NCBI RefSeq assembly: GCF_002119405.1
Contig: NZ_MTBG01000021.1
Span: 1 to 64,000 of the forward strand
Source: Pseudoruegeria sp. SK021
Lineage (GTDB): Bacteria > Pseudomonadota > Alphaproteobacteria > Rhodobacterales > Rhodobacteraceae
DNA length: 64,000 nt
Reading direction: 5' to 3'
Positions within the stretch are counted from its first letter, which is position 1, and each line of letters opens with the position of its first letter. Shown here piece after piece: positions 1 through 9,768 of the stretch. A program made the position numbers and the translations under genes. Under the pieces are notes generated by a model. That model ran no database searches and was not told the origin of the DNA. It saw nothing but the letters and a program-made list of their open reading frames with translations.

Positions 1-68
1 CGTCAGATCGGGACTCGCCCCCGCGCCCGGATCCGCCTAACCTATCCCCGTGACACAAGGGGCTCGCC

Positions 69-2888
69 ATGCCGCAACCTGTTCTCGACACCTCGCCGCC
101 GGTCTCGGACGACATCCGCCAGACCACCTGCTACATGTGCGCCTGCCGCTGCGGCATCAATGTTCACCTGAAAGCGGGCCGCGTCGCTTATATCGAAGGC
201 AATCGCGCCCACCCGGTCAACAAGGGCGTTCTGTGCGCCAAGGGCAGCGCGGGGATCATGCAGCACACCTCGCCCGCCCGCCTGCGTGCGCCGCTGAAAC
301 GGGTCGGGCCGCGCGGCTCGGGCGAATTTGTCGAGATCAGTTGGGACGAAGCCCTGAAAACCGCCGCCTCTTGGCTGAAACCGCTGCGCGACAATGGCCC
401 TGAAAAGCTGGCCTTCTTTACCGGCCGCGACCAGTCGCAATCCTTTACCAGCTTCTGGGCGCAAAGCTTTGGCACCCCCAACTACGCGGCGCATGGCGGC
501 TTTTGCTCGGTCAATATGGCGGCGGCTGGCATCTACACCATGGGCGGCGCGTTTTGGGAGTTCGGCCAACCCGATTGGGAGCATACCAAACTGTTCTTGC
601 TGTTCGGCGTCGCCGAGGATCACGACAGCAACCCGATCAAAATGGGCCTCGGCAAGCTGAAAGCGCGCGGCGCCAAGGTCATCGGCATCAACCCGGTGCG
701 CTCGGGCTATAACGCCATCGCTGATGAATGGGTCGGGATCACGCCGGGCACTGACGGGCTGTTCATTCTGGCGCTGGTGCACGAGTTGCTGCGCGCGGGC
801 CAAGTCGATCTCGACTACCTCGCCCGCTTCACGAACGCACCCGTCCTGTTGGACGAAGACGGGTTGTTCCTGCGCGACGAGGACGGCAAACCGCTGGTCA
901 TCGACCGCAGAACTGGCCGCACCGCCGCCTTCGACGCCCCCGGCGTGCAGCCCGACCTCAGCGGTCGCCTGCGCCGGGCGGGCACCAGTCTACGCACCGT
1001 GTTTCAGGTGCTGGCCGAACGCTATATCGCGCCGGACTACAGCCCCGAGGCCGTGGCCGAGCGCTGCGGCATCCCCGCCGCCACCATCCGCCGCATCGCC
1101 GCCGAGCTGGCCCATGTCGCGTTCAAACAGGCGATCGAACTGCCGCATCCGTGGACCGATTTTCGCGGCGACCGGCACGAGACCATGATCGGTCGCCCGG
1201 TCAGCTTTCACGCCATGCGTGGCCTCTCGGCCCATGCCAACGGCTTTCAGACCACCCGCGCCCTGCATATCCTGCAAATCCTGCTCGGCTCGGTCGAAAC
1301 GCCCGGGGGCTTTCGGTTCAAACCGCCCTATCCAAAACCGCCCGAGGCCCATCCCACCCCCCATGCCGGGGTCCAGAAGGGCCGCCCCCTCGAAGGCCCG
1401 CATTTGGGCTTTCCGCGTGGCCCCGAGGACCTGCTGCTGACCGAGAACGACCTGCCGCAGCGGATCGACAAGGCCTTCACGTGGGACAATCCGCTGTCGG
1501 TGCATGGGCTGATGCACATGGTCATCTCCAACGCCCATGCGGGGGATCCCTACACCATCGACACCCTGTTCCTCTATATGGCGAACATGGCGTGGAATTC
1601 GTCGATGAACACCGCTGGCACCATCAAGATGCTCACGGACAAGACCGAGACCGGCGAATACGTGATCCCGCGCATCATCTATTCCGATGCCTATTCGTCG
1701 GAAATGGTCGCCTATGCCGACCTGATCCTGCCCGACACCACCTATCTGGAACGGCATGACTGCATTTCGCTGCTGGACCGGCCAATCTGCGAACCGGATG
1801 CCGCCGCCGATGCGATCCGTTGGCCGGTGGTGCCGCCCGACCGTCCCGGCCATGCCGGGGTGCGCGACTTTCAATCGGTGCTGATCGATCTGGCCAACCG
1901 CCTACGCCTGCCCAACTTCACCGATGACGACGGCAAGCCGCGCTACACCGATTACGCCGATTACATCACCCGCCACGAACGCCGCCCCGGCATCGGCCCC
2001 TTGATGGGCTTTCGCGGCGAGGGCGGCGATCAGACCGGGCGCGGTTCGCCGAACCCCGAGCAATTGCAACGCTACATCGACAATGGCGGCTTCTGCGTCC
2101 ACCACATCCCCGAGGGTGCCCGCTATTTCAAACCGTGGAACGCGGCCTATCAGGACTGGGCGGTGAACCTTGGCCTCTATGACAAACCCGCGCCCTACCT
2201 GTTCCAACTCTACGTCGAACCGATGCGCAAATTTCAACGCGCCGCCGAAGGCGTGGGCCGCCGCCAGCCGCCCGAGCATCTGCGCGACCAGATCCGCCAG
2301 ACCATGGATCCGCTGCCGATCTGGTATGCTCCCGATGCGGGCGATCCTGCCACCTATCCGTTGCACGCCCTGACCCAGCGTCCGATGGCGATGTATCACA
2401 GTTGGGGCGGTCAGAACGCGTGGCTGCGCCAGATCCATGGGGTGAACCCACTTTACGTGCCATTGGGCCTCTGGCGCGAACATGGGTTTCAGGACGGCGA
2501 CTGGGCGCAACTAACCTCGCCGCATGGGACAATCACCGTCCCGGTGGCGCTTCAGGCGGCCCTGAACGAGCGCACGGTCTGGACATGGAACGCCATCGGC
2601 AAACGCAAAGGCGCGTGGGCACTGGACGAAAACGCCCCTGAGGCCACCCGCGGCTTCCTGTTGAACCACTTGATCTCGGAACTGCTGCCGCCGAAAGGCG
2701 ATGGCCACCGCTGGTCCAACTCCGACCCGATCACCGGACAGGCGGCATGGTTCGACCTGCGGGTGCGGATTGAAAAGGTCGCGGCCCCATCAGAAAGTCA
2801 GCCGGTGTTTGCGCCGCTCGCCTCGCCGGTCGGGGTCGGGCCGAGCTTGCTGCGCCAAATGGTGGGCAAAAAAGGCCCGCGCTCATGA
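69..2888 (+). CDS. soeA: Molybdopterin oxidoreductase, SoeA-like sulfite dehydrogenase catalytic subunit
   Basis: A 939-residue member of the DMSO-reductase superfamily (bis-MGD molybdoenzymes). The N-terminus carries the [4Fe-4S] ligands Cys21, Cys24, Cys28 and Cys56 in a C-x2-C-x3-C spacing, followed by the long molybdopterin-binding region and a C-terminal dinucleotide-binding domain (about residues 770-910). There is no twin-arginine signal before the first Cys, so the enzyme should face the cytoplasm, as known for SoeABC, which oxidises sulfite to sulfate and passes electrons to quinone. A ribosome-binding site AAGGGG lies 8 bases before the ATG. It is followed by an FeS subunit and a NrfD-like anchor, the SoeABC order. 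A polysulfide or thiosulfate reductase relative is the main alternative. Confidence 0.88.
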   Translation: MPQPVLDTSPPVSDDIRQTTCYMCACRCGINVHLKAGRVAYIEGNRAHPVNKGVLCAKGSAGIMQHTSPARLRAPLKRVGPRGSGEFVEISWDEALKTAASWLKPLRDNGPEKLAFFTGRDQSQSFTSFWAQSFGTPNYAAHGGFCSVNMAAAGIYTMGGAFWEFGQPDWEHTKLFLLFGVAEDHDSNPIKMGLGKLKARGAKVIGINPVRSGYNAIADEWVGITPGTDGLFILALVHELLRAGQVDLDYLARFTNAPVLLDEDGLFLRDEDGKPLVIDRRTGRTAAFDAPGVQPDLSGRLRRAGTSLRTVFQVLAERYIAPDYSPEAVAERCGIPAATIRRIAAELAHVAFKQAIELPHPWTDFRGDRHETMIGRPVSFHAMRGLSAHANGFQTTRALHILQILLGSVETPGGFRFKPPYPKPPEAHPTPHAGVQKGRPLEGPHLGFPRGPEDLLLTENDLPQRIDKAFTWDNPLSVHGLMHMVISNAHAGDPYTIDTLFLYMANMAWNSSMNTAGTIKMLTDKTETGEYVIPRIIYSDAYSSEMVAYADLILPDTTYLERHDCISLLDRPICEPDAAADAIRWPVVPPDRPGHAGVRDFQSVLIDLANRLRLPNFTDDDGKPRYTDYADYITRHERRPGIGPLMGFRGEGGDQTGRGSPNPEQLQRYIDNGGFCVHHIPEGARYFKPWNAAYQDWAVNLGLYDKPAPYLFQLYVEPMRKFQRAAEGVGRRQPPEHLRDQIRQTMDPLPIWYAPDAGDPATYPLHALTQRPMAMYHSWGGQNAWLRQIHGVNPLYVPLGLWREHGFQDGDWAQLTSPHGTITVPVALQAALNERTVWTWNAIGKRKGAWALDENAPEATRGFLLNHLISELLPPKGDGHRWSNSDPITGQAAWFDLRVRIEKVAAPSESQPVFAPLASPVGVGPSLLRQMVGKKGPRS

Positions 2889-2958
2889 CCCTGCGCACGG
2901 TCCGACAAAAGTCCGACGAAAGTCCGATAGAAATCCGACACCTGATTTCGGGGGAAGT

Positions 2959-3714
2959 ATGACCCGCCTGCCGCCGCCATCTTCGGTCAAACTTGGCCTC
3001 GTCATCGACCTTGATACCTGCGTCGGCTGTCATGCCTGCGTCGTCTCCTGCAAAGGCTGGAACACCGAAAATTACGGCGTACCCTTGGCCGACACCGACC
3101 CCTATGGCGCTGATCCGCAAGGGGTTTTCCTGAACCGCGTCCACAGTTACGAGATTACCCCCCGCAATGGTGGTGCCGCCCAGACCGTGCATTTCCCGAA
3201 AAGCTGCCTGCATTGCGAGGATGCGCCGTGCGTCACCGTCTGCCCCACCGGGGCCAGCTATAAACGCGCCGAAGACGGCATCGTTTTAGTCAACGAATCC
3301 AGTTGCATAGGCTGCGGTTTGTGCGCATGGGCCTGTCCCTACGGCGCCCGCGAGATGGACCCCGTTGAGGGCGTCATGAAGAAATGCACCCTCTGCGTCG
3401 ACCGGATCTACAATGAAAATCTGCCGCCCGAAGACCGCGAACCGGCCTGCGTCCGCACCTGCCCCGCCGGGGCCCGTCATTTCGGCGATCTAGGGGATTC
3501 AACCAGTAAAATCAGCCGCTTGGTGGAAGATCGCGGCGGCGTTGCTCTGATGCCCGAGCAGAACACCAAACCGGTCAACCGCTACTTGCCGCCGCGTCCC
3601 CGTGATAGTACCACCCAGATCGATATCCTTGCCCCGTTTCTTGACCCGGTGATCGACACACCAGACGGCCTTCTGGGCTGGCTCGACCGCGCGCTGACAA
3701 AGATAACCCCATGA
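2959..3714 (+). CDS. soeB: 4Fe-4S ferredoxin-type electron transfer subunit, SoeB-like
   Basis: A 251-residue DmsB/PsrB-type subunit carrying four cysteine-rich cluster motifs: CVGCHACVVSC near the N-terminus, then CLHCEDAPCVTVC, CIGCGLCAWAC and CTLC with a distal CVRTCP. It would relay electrons from the molybdenum subunit to the membrane anchor. The ATG at 2959 is chosen over the longer open frame beginning at 2701 because that extension overlaps soeA in another frame and has no homologous character, while a GGGGGAAG sequence sits just before this ATG. The stretch 2889-2958 contains short repeats of the type GTCCGA (three to four copies of a TCCGA core), possibly slippage-prone DNA. Confidence 0.9.
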   Translation: MTRLPPPSSVKLGLVIDLDTCVGCHACVVSCKGWNTENYGVPLADTDPYGADPQGVFLNRVHSYEITPRNGGAAQTVHFPKSCLHCEDAPCVTVCPTGASYKRAEDGIVLVNESSCIGCGLCAWACPYGAREMDPVEGVMKKCTLCVDRIYNENLPPEDREPACVRTCPAGARHFGDLGDSTSKISRLVEDRGGVALMPEQNTKPVNRYLPPRPRDSTTQIDILAPFLDPVIDTPDGLLGWLDRALTKITP

Positions 3715-3732
3715 TATAACGAGTTTATAAAG

Positions 3733-4608
3733 ATGCACCCGTCGCCTTCTGTAATTGTGTTCACCGTTCTGTCTGGCCTTGGCTTTGGTCTGTTGATCTG
3801 GCTTGGCGTCGGGTTTCCCCAAGTCACCGGCTGGTCTGCCTTTGGGATGTTCGCCCTCGCCTATCTGCTGGCCGTTGGTGGCCTTGCCGCTTCGACCTTC
3901 CACCTCGGAAACCCCCAGCGCGCCCTGCTGGCCTTCACGCAATGGCAGACCAGTTGGCTCAGCCGCGAGGCCATCGCTTCGGTCTTAACCCTTGTTCTCA
4001 TGGCGGTCTTTGGGTTTGCATTGGTGTTCTTCGGCACCCGTCTTTACGGGTTGGGATTTCTGGGATCGTTCTGCGCCCTGCTTACGGTCCTGACCACATC
4101 GATGATCTATACCCAGTTGAAGACCGTTCCACGCTGGCACCAGCCCGGCACGCCGATCCTGTTTGTCGCCCTTGCCTTAGCGGGCGGCGCGTTGTTGACC
4201 GGGGTCACCGTTGCCGCGCTCTGGTTCCTGCTGGTTGCGGGTGGTGTGCAGATCATGGTCTGGACCATTGGCGACAGCCTGTACCGCGAAAGCAAGACCA
4301 GCTTGGCCACGGCCACCGGATTGGACGGCTCTGGCGACATCCGCCAAATGTCTCCGCCCCATACAGGCAGCAATTATCTGCTAACCGAAATGGTCTATGT
4401 GGTCGGACGCAAACATGCGCAACTTCTTAGAATCGCGTCGATAATCACGATGTCCGGCCTGCCGGTCCTGCTGCTGCTGATTGGCGGCTCAGGCGGGTTT
4501 GCGTGGGGTCTGGCGGTGGTTAGCCACGTGGCTGGCGTCGGCATGTCGCGCTGGTTGTTCTTTGCCGAGGCCGAGCACGTGGCTAGGCATTATTACGATC
4601 AGCGCTGA
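3733..4608 (+). CDS. soeC: NrfD/DmsC-type membrane anchor subunit, SoeC-like
   Basis: A 291-residue hydrophobic protein with roughly eight membrane segments, typical of the DmsC/NrfD quinone-interacting anchors. It begins with a membrane helix directly after the start, has conserved His and Glu residues near its C-terminal end (AEAEHVARHYY), and lies 18 bases after soeB, so the three genes form one transcription unit. In the complex it would hold SoeAB on the inner face of the cytoplasmic membrane and hand electrons to ubiquinone. Its stop codon (4606-4608) abuts the stop codon of the convergent glycosyltransferase. Confidence 0.85.
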   Translation: MHPSPSVIVFTVLSGLGFGLLIWLGVGFPQVTGWSAFGMFALAYLLAVGGLAASTFHLGNPQRALLAFTQWQTSWLSREAIASVLTLVLMAVFGFALVFFGTRLYGLGFLGSFCALLTVLTTSMIYTQLKTVPRWHQPGTPILFVALALAGGALLTGVTVAALWFLLVAGGVQIMVWTIGDSLYRESKTSLATATGLDGSGDIRQMSPPHTGSNYLLTEMVYVVGRKHAQLLRIASIITMSGLPVLLLLIGGSGGFAWGLAVVSHVAGVGMSRWLFFAEAEHVARHYYDQR

Positions 4609-5817
4609 TCAGCCATGAACCAATCGCTCGAGCAGGTCTGCGCGGGCCGGCCAGATCCAACGCTGATCGTATCGGCGCAGCACTGCTTGTCGGGCGGCAT
4701 CTCCCAAGGCCAATGCTCGCGCGCGATCGTCCAATTGCCGGGCGATCGCGGCAACCAGTTCCGGGATGTTCGTGTGATCGACCATGTCGGCCGAGACGCC
4801 ATCATCCAGCGCTTCGCGCACTGGGGCGGTGTCCGACACGACCAACGAACACCCCGTGCTCATGGCTTCGATCAAGGACCAAGACAGCACGAACGGTACC
4901 GTAAGATACACATGCACATGGCTCGATTGCAGCACGGCCAGATATTGGGACCACGGCATCAAGCCGGTGAAGTGCACCCGGGACAGATCCAGATCCAGTT
5001 CTGCCAACATGCGGCGTTTCCAACTGTCGCCGGCGGGTAAGCGGCGTCCATAGGCAACCCGATCTTCGCCGCCGATGACCACATGCAGGCGCGGGCGGGT
5101 GGTCTGAAGTTGGGCAACCGCGCGCAAGAACTCGGGGAAACCACGATGGGGCTCCATGCCGCGGGTGGCATAGGTCACGATTTCGGCGTCGTCCGGTAAG
5201 GGCAGCCCCGCGACCCCGCGGCGACTGCCCCGATCAGGGACAATTCGGGCCGCATTCACGCCATCGTGCAAGATGTGTAGTCGGTCCCGCAACTGCACTG
5301 GAAATTGATCCGCCTGAAACCGGGTTGGGCAAAATGCCAAATCGGCCTGCGCCAAATCAAGCAAGGTTGGTGTGTTGCGCGTCAAGGCATGGGCGCGGCC
5401 ATCTTCCGGAGATGCCGCTGCACTCTCGCCGGTGTCATCCACTGGCGGAAAGCGATAAAACCACTCGGCATAGGCCACGAATTTGCTTTCGGGCCATACG
5501 GATTTGGCAAAGGTGCCCGATCCCCATCCGGAATGCCCAACCACGACATCCGGCGTTGCCCCCTGACGGCGGACGGCGATGGCGGCATTGGCAAAGGCCT
5601 GTGCATTAATCATCGCCTTTTCCATACTTGCAGCAAAGCGATGGGTGGTCTGCGACGGATCGCGATGCGGCGTCATATGTACCATCTGACACCCGGGCGG
5701 TGGCGTCGCACCGACCGCGCCGGTGAAAAATGTTACGCGCCAGCCAATGCTTGCAAGATAGGCGCCAAAGGCACCGAACTGGGCCGGGAAATTCTGATGC
5801 GAGAACGCCACATGCAT
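4609..5817 (-). CDS. Glycosyltransferase, GT4-like
   Basis: A 402-residue GT-B fold glycosyltransferase. The N-terminal half opens with MHVAFSHQNFPAQFG and a Rossmann pattern typical of nucleotide-sugar transferases with a GT4_3-like N-terminal domain. The C-terminal half has RGMEPHRGFPEFLRA (donor-phosphate loop) and SLIEAMSTGCSLVVSD (the E-x7-E region of GT4 enzymes). The ATG at 5817 is preferred over the longer frame to 5964, because the extra 49 residues lack family character and lie in the divergent promoter region. It probably adds a sugar to a surface polysaccharide. Acceptor and donor cannot be told from the sequence. Confidence 0.8.
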   Translation of the reverse strand: MHVAFSHQNFPAQFGAFGAYLASIGWRVTFFTGAVGATPPPGCQMVHMTPHRDPSQTTHRFAASMEKAMINAQAFANAAIAVRRQGATPDVVVGHSGWGSGTFAKSVWPESKFVAYAEWFYRFPPVDDTGESAAASPEDGRAHALTRNTPTLLDLAQADLAFCPTRFQADQFPVQLRDRLHILHDGVNAARIVPDRGSRRGVAGLPLPDDAEIVTYATRGMEPHRGFPEFLRAVAQLQTTRPRLHVVIGGEDRVAYGRRLPAGDSWKRRMLAELDLDLSRVHFTGLMPWSQYLAVLQSSHVHVYLTVPFVLSWSLIEAMSTGCSLVVSDTAPVREALDDGVSADMVDHTNIPELVAAIARQLDDRARALALGDAARQAVLRRYDQRWIWPARADLLERLVHG

Positions 5818-5991
5818 TGAGCGCGGCCCCCAGACGTTAGGATCAATGAACATGCCGTACCAAGGTTCCGCGCACTCTGCACGAACTGTTTGCCCTTGAG
5901 TAGAGGCCGGTATAGACGCGAATAAATCAATTGGTGACAGGCGGAACTTATGGCCGCACTCCATTGAGAACTAAGCATAGTAGGCTGTGTC

Positions 5992-8487
5992 GTGCTGAGA
6001 ACATTCAAAACCTTAATTGCAGAGTATTGGAGATATCGGTCCTCGAAGACTGACCTTGGCCCAAAGCTGATTGATCGCACGGGACAACATGTCGGGCAGG
6101 TTGATCTTCTGAGCTTGCGCCAAGGTATGCTGTTCATCGAAGGTTGGTCACTGGCAGATGAGATTGCAGTCGTCTCGGACAAGGACCGACATGTTGCTGT
6201 AAACCGGTTCGCGCGATCCGATGTGTCGCAGGCTGTGCAAGCCAAGGACGATGCAAAACTTGGTTTTTTTGCCGCCGTGCCCGCCCAGTCCTCGTCCGCG
6301 GTGATTGAGACGAAATTGCCGGAGGGCTACTATTTCTATCAAGTGATCGTGCCGTCGGTGCCCAAGCTGAGCTTGCAAAGTTTAAGGATTGCCATTGCCT
6401 TTATGGGCGATCTGATGTGCGCCCTGCCCTCCCTTGTCATGTGGGTGATGACCCGAAACCGCAGCCATCTCAGCCGAGCGCGGGACCGGCTGTTGCCACG
6501 CGCCCCGAGGGCCGACCGCAGTATCGCATTAGACCCGGACATGCTGGTCCCGGCCGGAGGGGCGGTCGAATTTCCAGCGGAAATTACGATTGTGCTGCCG
6601 GTTTACAATGCGTTGGATTTGCTGCCGAAGGTTTTGGATCGGGTGCGACGGCACACCGATCTGCCTTGGCATTTGATTGTGATCGAAGATGCCTCCAGTG
6701 ATCCGGGCGTGCGGCCCTTTCTTCGTGACTGGGTGGCCGAAGATCATCGGCAAGGCAATGACCGGATCACCTTGCTGGAGAACCCGGAAAACCTTGGCTT
6801 TATTCGCAGCGTCAACCGGGCATTTGCCTGCGCGGCGTCGCGCTCCGGCCCGGTCGTCTTGCTGAACTCTGACGCATTCGTGCCCGAACGGTGGGCCAGC
6901 CGACTGGTGGCGCCCATTCAAGCCGACCGAGGCATCGCCACGGTCACGCCGATGTCGAATGATGCGGAAATCTTTTCGGTGCCGGTGATTTGCCAGAAAA
7001 CCAACCTTCAGGCGGGGCAAGGCGACAAAATCGATCTTGCGGCGCAACAGATTGGCCCGTCGGCGAACCATGCCGTCAGCCCGACCGGTGTCGGCTTTTG
7101 TATGGCGATCAATCCGACCTTCCTGACCGCGTTGCCCGAGTTTGATACCGGATTCGGACGTGGCTATGGGGAAGAGGTCGATTGGTGCCAACGGGCGCGG
7201 GCCAAAGGGGGGCGGCATGTCGGGATCGCGAACCTATTCGTCGAACACCGCGGCGGTGAGTCGTTCGGCAGCGCCGAGAAGTTGGCGCTTGTGGCACGCA
7301 ACAACGCAGTCATCGCGGAACGCTACGCGACCTATGACAGAGAAGTGCAAGAATTCATCCTGACCGATCCGCTGGCCTCGGCACGACTTGCGCTTGCGGT
7401 GGCGTGGGCCGGAAGCTGCGGTGAAGGCCTTACGCCGGTCTATTTGGCGCATTCCCTTGGCGGCGGGGCCGAGGATTACCTTAAACGCCGGATCGCCAAG
7501 GACATTGCCGAACAGGGCGCGGCCATTGTCCTGCGCTTTGGCGGCCGGATGCGTATAACCATCGAGGTCCACAGTTCTGGCCATATCACCGCCGGGGGCA
7601 CAGACGAGCTCGATCTGGTCGCAGGCCTATTGCGGCCGGTTCCGGCGTGGCACCTGATCTATTCCTGCATCGTGGGCGACCCCGATCCTTGCGGGATTGC
7701 GCAATTTTTGTTGGCACTGTTCCGACCGGGACAGGATGAGATGGATATTTTGTTCCATGATTTCCTGCCACTCAGCCGATCTTATTGCCTTCTGAACGAG
7801 ATCCCCAGCTTCGATGGCCCTCGACCACTGCGCGACCTAGAAGGCCAACCATTGGACGCGGCTGCATGGCAGGCCGCGTGGGATCCGCTTTTGACAGCGG
7901 CGACGCGCCTGATTGTGTTTTCGCTGAGCAGTCAAGCAATCGTGGCCGGTGCCTTGCAAGGGCAGGATGTCAGCATTGATCTGCGCCCGCATGACGATGT
8001 TCAGATTGTCCCCGCCATCACGCCGAAGCCAGGTCGCCCGGTCGTCGGGGTCTTGGGCAATATCGGGCTTCAGAAGGGCGCCGCAGTGTTGCAGCGCCTT
8101 GGGGCGGAGCTGAACAAGGCCGGCGCGGCACGATTGGTGATCATTGGTAATGTCGATCCCGCTTACGCGCCTCCCGACAGCGTGACCGTGCATGGCGATT
8201 ATAAGATTGCAGATCTTCCGGCGCTGGTTGCCAAATACGGCATCAATCGATGGTTCATTCCGTCGATCTGGCCGGAAACATTTTCATATACCACACACGA
8301 GGCGCTTGCCTCTGGCTTGACGGTTTACGGGTTCGACTTGGGGGGACAGGCCGATGCGCTGCGACACAATCGCAATGGGCGTGTCCTGCCTTTGGCGCTT
8401 GTGAATGACGCGGACGGTCTGGTACGTGCGTTAACTTCAACTTCGACAGTCCAATTAAAGGAACCAAAGGATGCCGCTGATGAATAA
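5992..8487 (+). CDS. Two-domain glycosyltransferase (GT2 plus C-terminal GT4-like)
   Basis: An 831-residue protein beginning with GTG. An N-terminal region of about 190 residues has no recognised family. It is followed by a GT2 domain (VLPVYNALDLLP near residue 200, the metal-binding LLNSDA near residue 290, and the acceptor loop GYGEEVDWC). The C-terminus has a GT4-like domain (GVLGNIGLQKGA near residue 684 and IPSIWPETFSYTTHEALASG near 755). Two catalytic modules suggest that it adds two sugars, or makes a disaccharide repeat, on a polysaccharide. It is a clear paralogue of the protein at 9769-12273 over its whole length. Its end overlaps the next gene by 17 bases, implying translational coupling. 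Confidence 0.82.
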   Translation: MLRTFKTLIAEYWRYRSSKTDLGPKLIDRTGQHVGQVDLLSLRQGMLFIEGWSLADEIAVVSDKDRHVAVNRFARSDVSQAVQAKDDAKLGFFAAVPAQSSSAVIETKLPEGYYFYQVIVPSVPKLSLQSLRIAIAFMGDLMCALPSLVMWVMTRNRSHLSRARDRLLPRAPRADRSIALDPDMLVPAGGAVEFPAEITIVLPVYNALDLLPKVLDRVRRHTDLPWHLIVIEDASSDPGVRPFLRDWVAEDHRQGNDRITLLENPENLGFIRSVNRAFACAASRSGPVVLLNSDAFVPERWASRLVAPIQADRGIATVTPMSNDAEIFSVPVICQKTNLQAGQGDKIDLAAQQIGPSANHAVSPTGVGFCMAINPTFLTALPEFDTGFGRGYGEEVDWCQRARAKGGRHVGIANLFVEHRGGESFGSAEKLALVARNNAVIAERYATYDREVQEFILTDPLASARLALAVAWAGSCGEGLTPVYLAHSLGGGAEDYLKRRIAKDIAEQGAAIVLRFGGRMRITIEVHSSGHITAGGTDELDLVAGLLRPVPAWHLIYSCIVGDPDPCGIAQFLLALFRPGQDEMDILFHDFLPLSRSYCLLNEIPSFDGPRPLRDLEGQPLDAAAWQAAWDPLLTAATRLIVFSLSSQAIVAGALQGQDVSIDLRPHDDVQIVPAITPKPGRPVVGVLGNIGLQKGAAVLQRLGAELNKAGAARLVIIGNVDPAYAPPDSVTVHGDYKIADLPALVAKYGINRWFIPSIWPETFSYTTHEALASGLTVYGFDLGGQADALRHNRNGRVLPLALVNDADGLVRALTSTSTVQLKEPKDAADE

Positions 8488-9610
8488 TTCAATTCTGCAC
8501 ATCGGCGCATCAAAATGTGGCAGTAGTTCCCTGCAATCCCTGCTAACGCAACATCCCGATCTCACGGCAAGCGACGGCACAATGTATCGGTACGCCTGCG
8601 CGGACCGCTCGGGAAAATTGGTAACCGGACCGAAGCTCACCCAAATGGGGGCGAAGTCGGTTTTCGGATACTGTTCGTCGCCTGATATTGGGCCTGGCGT
8701 GGACGCATTGTCGATGTTTGCGGGAATTGGACCGAAGATCGCAAAAATCACCGACCAAGGAGAGCTTCCAATCCTGTCGTCAGAGGGCTGGGCTTTGCGG
8801 GGCGACATCTTCAGGGACAATCAACTTCTGGAATCGTCCGGACTGCATCCGCATGTCATCCTATTTCTTCGGCCCCCGATGGATTGGCTCAATAGCGCTT
8901 GGTGGCAATGGGGGGCATGGACGGGCCACCCGGTCGAACGCTGGGCCACGCGCTCACTCCACAATGTGGAATGGGCAAACATGATTGAAAGCTGGCAAAC
9001 CGTCCCCGGTGTACATCAGCTTACCGTCAGGCTGACTTCCATTAACGTGGTCGATCAGTTCTTCGATCTGCTAGATCTGCCGACGATCCCCCAGAAGCGG
9101 AATAACGTGGGGCTGTCACCGGAAATGCTGTATTTTCTCCATCGCAATCAGCAGTATCGTCCTGGCCCACATGAGCCGCAAGTGGAGTTCAGCGTCGCAC
9201 GGTGGACCACCTTCAGCGGCAAGAGCGCACCTTGGGTGATCCCCAAGAATATCGTGAAGTCCCTCCTTGCCAAAAACGAAGCTCAAACCCGAAAACTCCT
9301 GACCCTTGTTGGCGCCAAAGAGCGGGAGATGATCGAGAATGACCCGCGTTGGTGGGATCCCGCGGCGTATGATGATCGAAAAGTCATCACCGAAGCCGAC
9401 TATTCAGGGCAGGAAAGCCGTGAGGTCCTTATGGCCGATCTTCTTGGCGGTCTGGCGACGGCGCAAGAGGCGCTTGGTATGGACCCCGATTTGGGCGAAC
9501 ATCCGGCCACCGCAGGAACCGTAACCGATGCGAACATTGCGGCGGTCCTGGATGACCTTCTTGTGTTGGACAATACCTTTCGCCGACGAAATCCGAGCGT
9601 GGCCCCCTAA
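8471..9610 (+). CDS. Sulfotransferase-like protein (P-loop)
   Basis: A 379-residue protein. The N-terminal strand-loop HIGASKCGSSSLQSLL matches the 5'-phosphosulfate-binding loop of PAPS-dependent sulfotransferases, and VILFLRPPMDWLNSAWWQWG resembles their 3'-phosphate-binding region with the conserved Arg and Ser. This points to transfer of sulfate from PAPS to a saccharide. It sits between two paralogous two-domain glycosyltransferases, so the substrate is probably the glycan they build. The start may be the ATG at 8471 or the one at 8480. The second has AAAGGA 8 bases upstream and gives a more typical N-terminus (MNNSILHIG). Family membership is fairly sure; activity is inference. Confidence 0.72.
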   Translation: MPLMNNSILHIGASKCGSSSLQSLLTQHPDLTASDGTMYRYACADRSGKLVTGPKLTQMGAKSVFGYCSSPDIGPGVDALSMFAGIGPKIAKITDQGELPILSSEGWALRGDIFRDNQLLESSGLHPHVILFLRPPMDWLNSAWWQWGAWTGHPVERWATRSLHNVEWANMIESWQTVPGVHQLTVRLTSINVVDQFFDLLDLPTIPQKRNNVGLSPEMLYFLHRNQQYRPGPHEPQVEFSVARWTTFSGKSAPWVIPKNIVKSLLAKNEAQTRKLLTLVGAKEREMIENDPRWWDPAAYDDRKVITEADYSGQESREVLMADLLGGLATAQEALGMDPDLGEHPATAGTVTDANIAAVLDDLLVLDNTFRRRNPSVAP

Positions 9611-9768
9611 CGTTCTAAACGCACCGACCGCAACTCTGGGCGACGGCCATTCGCTTGGCTGTCATGCAAATCTCAGGGCATTCTTGCGGCAGGTCTCCGA
9701 CAATGCTTAGATAAAGCTCTGCCGCGAACCATCCAGTTGATCTCGGACATGAGGAAAAGGCGCCGCAA

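Noticed and set aside
990-1874. A 294-residue minus-strand open frame inside soeA
   Set aside because: It is antisense to a well-supported molybdoenzyme and its His/Gly/Val-rich translation is typical of a GC-rich shadow frame.
2889-2958. Short TCCGA repeats between soeA and soeB considered as a CRISPR-like or regulatory array
   Set aside because: Units are only about 10 bases with no spacer structure; they are recorded only as a note in the soeB entry.
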